Below, in pieces: positions 61,445-64,000 of a DNA stretch of 64,000 bases. A model generated the notes under the pieces. It had not been told where the DNA came from and did no database searches. It saw nothing but the letters and a program-made list of their open reading frames with translations. Each line of letters starts with the position of its first letter. Within the stretch, counting starts at the first letter, position 1. The translations under genes and the position numbers were made by a program. Origin of the DNA: Aminobacter aminovorans (GTDB lineage: Bacteria; Pseudomonadota; Alphaproteobacteria; Rhizobiales; Rhizobiaceae); contig NZ_UFSM01000003.1 in assembly GCF_900445235.1 (NCBI RefSeq), forward strand, positions 62,001-126,000, in the 5' to 3' direction.

Positions 61445-62809
61445 CTAGGCGCGCACCATTTCCAGCAGGATTTTCAGCACCTGCTCACGCCGCTCGACCT
61501 GCGGCATGTGGCCGGTGGCCGGGAAGACATGCAGCGCAACCTCGCCAGGGAGCCCCTGCGACTGGCTTGCCGGGATGATCCGGTCGTTGGCGCCGACGAT
61601 GACACGAACCGGAATGCGCAAGGCCGCCAGAAGCCCTCTGATGTCGAAGGTCTGGGTGCCGTCGGCGAAGAAGCGGTCCGATATCTCGGCCTGCGATGTC
61701 CGCAGCTCGATATCGGTTGCCTGCGCCAGCGTTGCGTTGACGAAAGGCTTCGACAGAACCTGCTCGTCTGATACCAGCTGGCGAAGCCATGGCATCAGGC
61801 TTGCCTCGCTCCTTGCCCGCACGAAACCCTGCAGGAAGGCGCCGTTGATCTCGGGGCCGAGGCCTGCAGGTGCGATCAGCGCCAGTGCACGGACGTCGGC
61901 ATGGCCACGCGCCGCAACAGTCGCCGCCACGGCCGCACCGAAGGAATGACCGACCAGCAGCAGCGGACCGACATCAAGCGCCGTCAGCGTTGCCTCGACA
62001 TCGCAGGCGATAGCGTCGAGATCGGCAGGAGTCTGGCGCGGCGATGCGCCATGTCCGGGAAGATCGAGCGCCAAAAGCGGCGCGTCGACGGGACCGGCGG
62101 CCAGCATAGGCCGCCAGCTGTTGAGGTCGGCACCAAAGCCATGGATCAGAACGATCGGTCGCCCTTCACCTTGTCGTAGCCAGGCGAAGTTGAGCGGTGC
62201 CGCGCCAGCGGACCGCTGTGGCGCCGACCGCGGCTGGGAGGATGCCGGCGGCCTGGAAACAGTGGGAGCGGGCTTGGCCGGAGCAGGTGCTTCCAGCTTC
62301 GGCAAAGCGATTGCTGTCTCGACGTCCTTGCGCATGACGCGGCCCCGTGGGCCCGATCCAACGATGGCATCGAGCTTCAAGCCAGCTTCCGCCGCGAGGC
62401 GGCGGGCCAACGGCGTGGCGCGGGTGCCATTCGACAGCGCATTGGAGGCGGGCTTCGCCGGCGAGACATCAGCCAGAGCGGATGGAGCTGCCGGGACCGG
62501 CACAGCAGGTACGACTTCCGGCGCGGCCTTGGCCTCGACAGGCGCGTCCTTTACCGGCTTGCCGGCTTCACCTTCGGCATAGATCCAGGCAACGGCTTCG
62601 CCGACGGGGATGTCAACGCCTTCCTTACCCGAGATTTCGCGGATGATACCGGAGGCCGGCGCATCGATTTCCATCGCCGCCTTGTCGGTTTCGATCTCGA
62701 ACAGCAGGTCGCCTTTCTTGACCATAGCGCCTTCGTCGACGTACCAGCGCGAAATGCGTCCGGTCGCCATGTCCATGTCGACCTTGGGCAGGATTACTTC
62801 GACCGGCAT
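61445..62809 (-). CDS. acoC: Acetoin-dehydrogenase-type dihydrolipoamide acyltransferase with alpha/beta-hydrolase domain (AcoC)
   Basis: 454 residues. The N-terminal lipoyl domain (about 1-80) has the lipoylated-lysine motif EIETDKAAMEI. A Pro/Ala-rich linker contains an E1/E3-binding domain ATPLARRLAAEAGLKL with GSGPRGRVMRKDVE. The C-terminal part is not the usual chloramphenicol-acetyltransferase-like catalytic domain but an alpha/beta hydrolase (PIVLIHGFGADLNSW, GHSFGAAVAATVAARG). This is the AcoC architecture seen in acetoin dehydrogenase complexes. It is the third gene of the E1alpha-E1beta-E2 operon. Confidence 0.87.
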   Translation of the reverse strand: MPVEVILPKVDMDMATGRISRWYVDEGAMVKKGDLLFEIETDKAAMEIDAPASGIIREISGKEGVDIPVGEAVAWIYAEGEAGKPVKDAPVEAKAAPEVVPAVPVPAAPSALADVSPAKPASNALSNGTRATPLARRLAAEAGLKLDAIVGSGPRGRVMRKDVETAIALPKLEAPAPAKPAPTVSRPPASSQPRSAPQRSAGAAPLNFAWLRQGEGRPIVLIHGFGADLNSWRPMLAAGPVDAPLLALDLPGHGASPRQTPADLDAIACDVEATLTALDVGPLLLVGHSFGAAVAATVAARGHADVRALALIAPAGLGPEINGAFLQGFVRARSEASLMPWLRQLVSDEQVLSKPFVNATLAQATDIELRTSQAEISDRFFADGTQTFDIRGLLAALRIPVRVIVGANDRIIPASQSQGLPGEVALHVFPATGHMPQVERREQVLKILLEMVRA

Positions 62810-62812
62810 GGC

Positions 62813-63811
62813 CTAGCGGCTCCCAGTGGCGAGGCTGCGCGCGGCGGCCAGGATGTCAGGCACCTGCGGCACGGTCGCCTTTTCCAGTTCCGGATTATAA
62901 GGGATCGGCGTCTCGGCACCGCCGAGGCGTACGATCGGCGCATCGAGGAAGTCGAAGGCCTCGCTCTCGGCGATCATGGCGCTGACTTCGGCACCAACGC
63001 CGAGCGTCTTCACGCCTTCATAGACGCAGAGCAGACGCGACGTCTTCTTGACGCTCTCGATGACGGTTTCCTTATCCATCGGCCTGATGGTGCGCAGGTC
63101 GACGACCTCGACGTCGATGCCTTCGGCCTCGAGCGTCTTGGCAGCTTCCAGCGCCTTGTGCACCATGATCGAGGTGGCGACGATGGTGAGGTCGCGGCCC
63201 TCGCGGCGGATTTCGGCCTTGCCGATCGGCACGGTGTAATAGCCTTCGGGAACCGGGCCCTTGGTCTTGTAGAGCAGCTTGTGCTCGAAGATCATCACCG
63301 GATCCGGATCGGCAACGGCCGCGAGCAGCATGCCCTTGGCGTCATAAGGCGTCGCCGGCTGGATGACCTTCAGGCCAGGCACATGGCCGAGCCAAGCTTC
63401 CAGGCTCTGGCTATGCTGGGCCGCAGCGCCCGTCCCGGAGCCAGCCGGGAAGCGCATGACCACGGGCACGGAAACCGCACCGCCGAGCATGTAGCGCATC
63501 TTGGCGGCCTGGTTGACGATCTGCTCCATGGCGAGCGTGGCGAAGTCGGAGAACTGGAACTCGAAGATCGGGCGCAATCCCGTCATGGCGGCACCCACGG
63601 CAACGCCGGCGCCACCAAGTTCGGAAATCGGCGTATCGATGACGCGATCGGCGCCGAAGCGCTCGACCAGGTCGCCGGTCACCTGGAAGGCACCGCCATA
63701 GACGCCGATGTCCTCGCCCATGAGGAAGACGCGCTCGTCCGTTTCCAGGGCAATCGCCATGGCTTCCTGGATCGCCTGGGCATAGCTCAGCTCACGCACG
63801 GCCTGATCCAT
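62813..63811 (-). CDS. acoB: TPP-dependent acetoin/2-oxoacid dehydrogenase E1 beta subunit
   Basis: 332 residues. It carries the E1-beta hallmarks [54 protein letters not shown] split over two motifs, [16 protein letters not shown] and PADPYDAKG-like [10 protein letters not shown]. Start overlaps the E1alpha stop (TAATG). With E1alpha it would decarboxylate acetoin or a 2-oxoacid and pass the acyl group to the lipoyl E2. Confidence 0.9.
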   Translation of the reverse strand: MDQAVRELSYAQAIQEAMAIALETDERVFLMGEDIGVYGGAFQVTGDLVERFGADRVIDTPISELGGAGVAVGAAMTGLRPIFEFQFSDFATLAMEQIVNQAAKMRYMLGGAVSVPVVMRFPAGSGTGAAAQHSQSLEAWLGHVPGLKVIQPATPYDAKGMLLAAVADPDPVMIFEHKLLYKTKGPVPEGYYTVPIGKAEIRREGRDLTIVATSIMVHKALEAAKTLEAEGIDVEVVDLRTIRPMDKETVIESVKKTSRLLCVYEGVKTLGVGAEVSAMIAESEAFDFLDAPIVRLGGAETPIPYNPELEKATVPQVPDILAAARSLATGSR

Positions 63812-64000
63812 TACACAGTCTCCGTGTAGACGTAGCGTTCGAGATTGCGGATCTCGGGCGACGGGCTTGCCTTGGCGAACTCGATGCCGTCGGCGATTTC
63901 CTTGGCGACCGCCTCGCGGATGGCCTCGATGCCGGCCTTGTCGATGATGCCGAATTCCATCAGTTCATTCTCGTAGCGGACGATCGGATCGCGGTTGGTC
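63811..64000 (-). CDS. acoA: E1 alpha subunit of the acetoin-dehydrogenase-type complex (truncated by window edge)
   Basis: The minus strand from 64000 down to the TAA at 63811-63813 encodes 62 residues of an E1-alpha C-terminus: [20 protein letters not shown], then [11 protein letters not shown] and a final [19 protein letters not shown]-type sequence is typical of TPP-dependent dehydrogenase alpha subunits. The rest lies outside the window. Its stop codon overlaps the acoB start. Confidence 0.85.
   Translation of the reverse strand, partial: TNRDPIVRYENELMEFGIIDKAGIEAIREAVAKEIADGIEFAKASPSPEIRNLERYVYTETV

Noticed and set aside
1..64000. CRISPR arrays, tRNA/rRNA genes, insertion sequences, conjugation genes
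   Set aside because: No regularly spaced repeats, cloverleaf-like genes, transposases or tra/trb genes were recognised in reading the window.

Overview
This is a high-GC alphaproteobacterial window whose gene content and style fit Hyphomicrobiales, probably Phyllobacteriaceae such as Mesorhizobium or Aminobacter (an inference; no rRNA or other marker gene is present). It starts at the replication and partition locus of a secondary replicon: repA, repB and repC on the minus strand, an antisense RNA in the repB-repC gap, two perfect 16-bp parS palindromes, and a vapBC-like toxin-antitoxin pair downstream of repC. The DNA therefore comes from a repABC megaplasmid or chromid. The rest is mainly catabolic, transport and signalling cargo.

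Layout: 0-5.2 kb, vapBC, repCBA, parS and a small WGR protein. 5.2-15.3 kb, 2-oxoacid/2-hydroxyacid and acyl-CoA metabolism (an indolepyruvate-type oxidoreductase, an FAD D-2-hydroxyacid dehydrogenase, an AcuI-like reductase, a crotonase and a feruloyl-CoA-synthase-like ligase), with two paralogous FadR-type regulators. 15.5-22.3 kb, two ABC importers, one polyamine-type and one polar-amino-acid-type. 22.4-25.7 kb, small envelope proteins and an FtsK translocase without its membrane domain. 26-32.9 kb, a colinear signalling cluster: a GGDEF-EAL protein, two GHKL-like proteins, a STAS-methyltransferase fusion, a membrane SpoIIE/PP2C phosphatase and a stand-alone STAS protein. 33-35.2 kb, a large periplasmic phytase-like esterase behind a triple Pho box. 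35.3-39.4 kb, a gene remnant, a winged-helix/TPR regulator, a DUF1127 protein, an MFS exporter and a small kinase. 39.4-46.4 kb, an Fbp/AfuA-type ABC importer with a metallo-beta-lactamase-fold hydrolase and SurE, behind a second triple Pho box and divergent from a SorC regulator. 46.4-55.3 kb, a glucitol-type sugar PTS (GutM, SrlA, SrlE, SrlB and an HPr-EI fusion) with a SorC regulator, unknown proteins and a HAD phosphatase. 55.3-61.4 kb, a PotABCD-type importer with a DmpA-family aminopeptidase and an RpiR regulator. 61.4-64 kb, an acetoin-dehydrogenase-type complex (E2, E1 beta, truncated E1 alpha).

How the genes fit together: most modules pair an importer or enzyme set with its own regulator. 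The two Pho-box units suggest a phosphate-starvation response combining extracellular phosphoester hydrolysis with uptake and dephosphorylation of a phosphorylated organic compound. The most unusual parts are the partner-switch/c-di-GMP/methyltransferase cluster and a complete glucitol PTS with a dedicated HPr-EI fusion in an alphaproteobacterium. No insertion sequence, tRNA, rRNA or CRISPR array was recognised.
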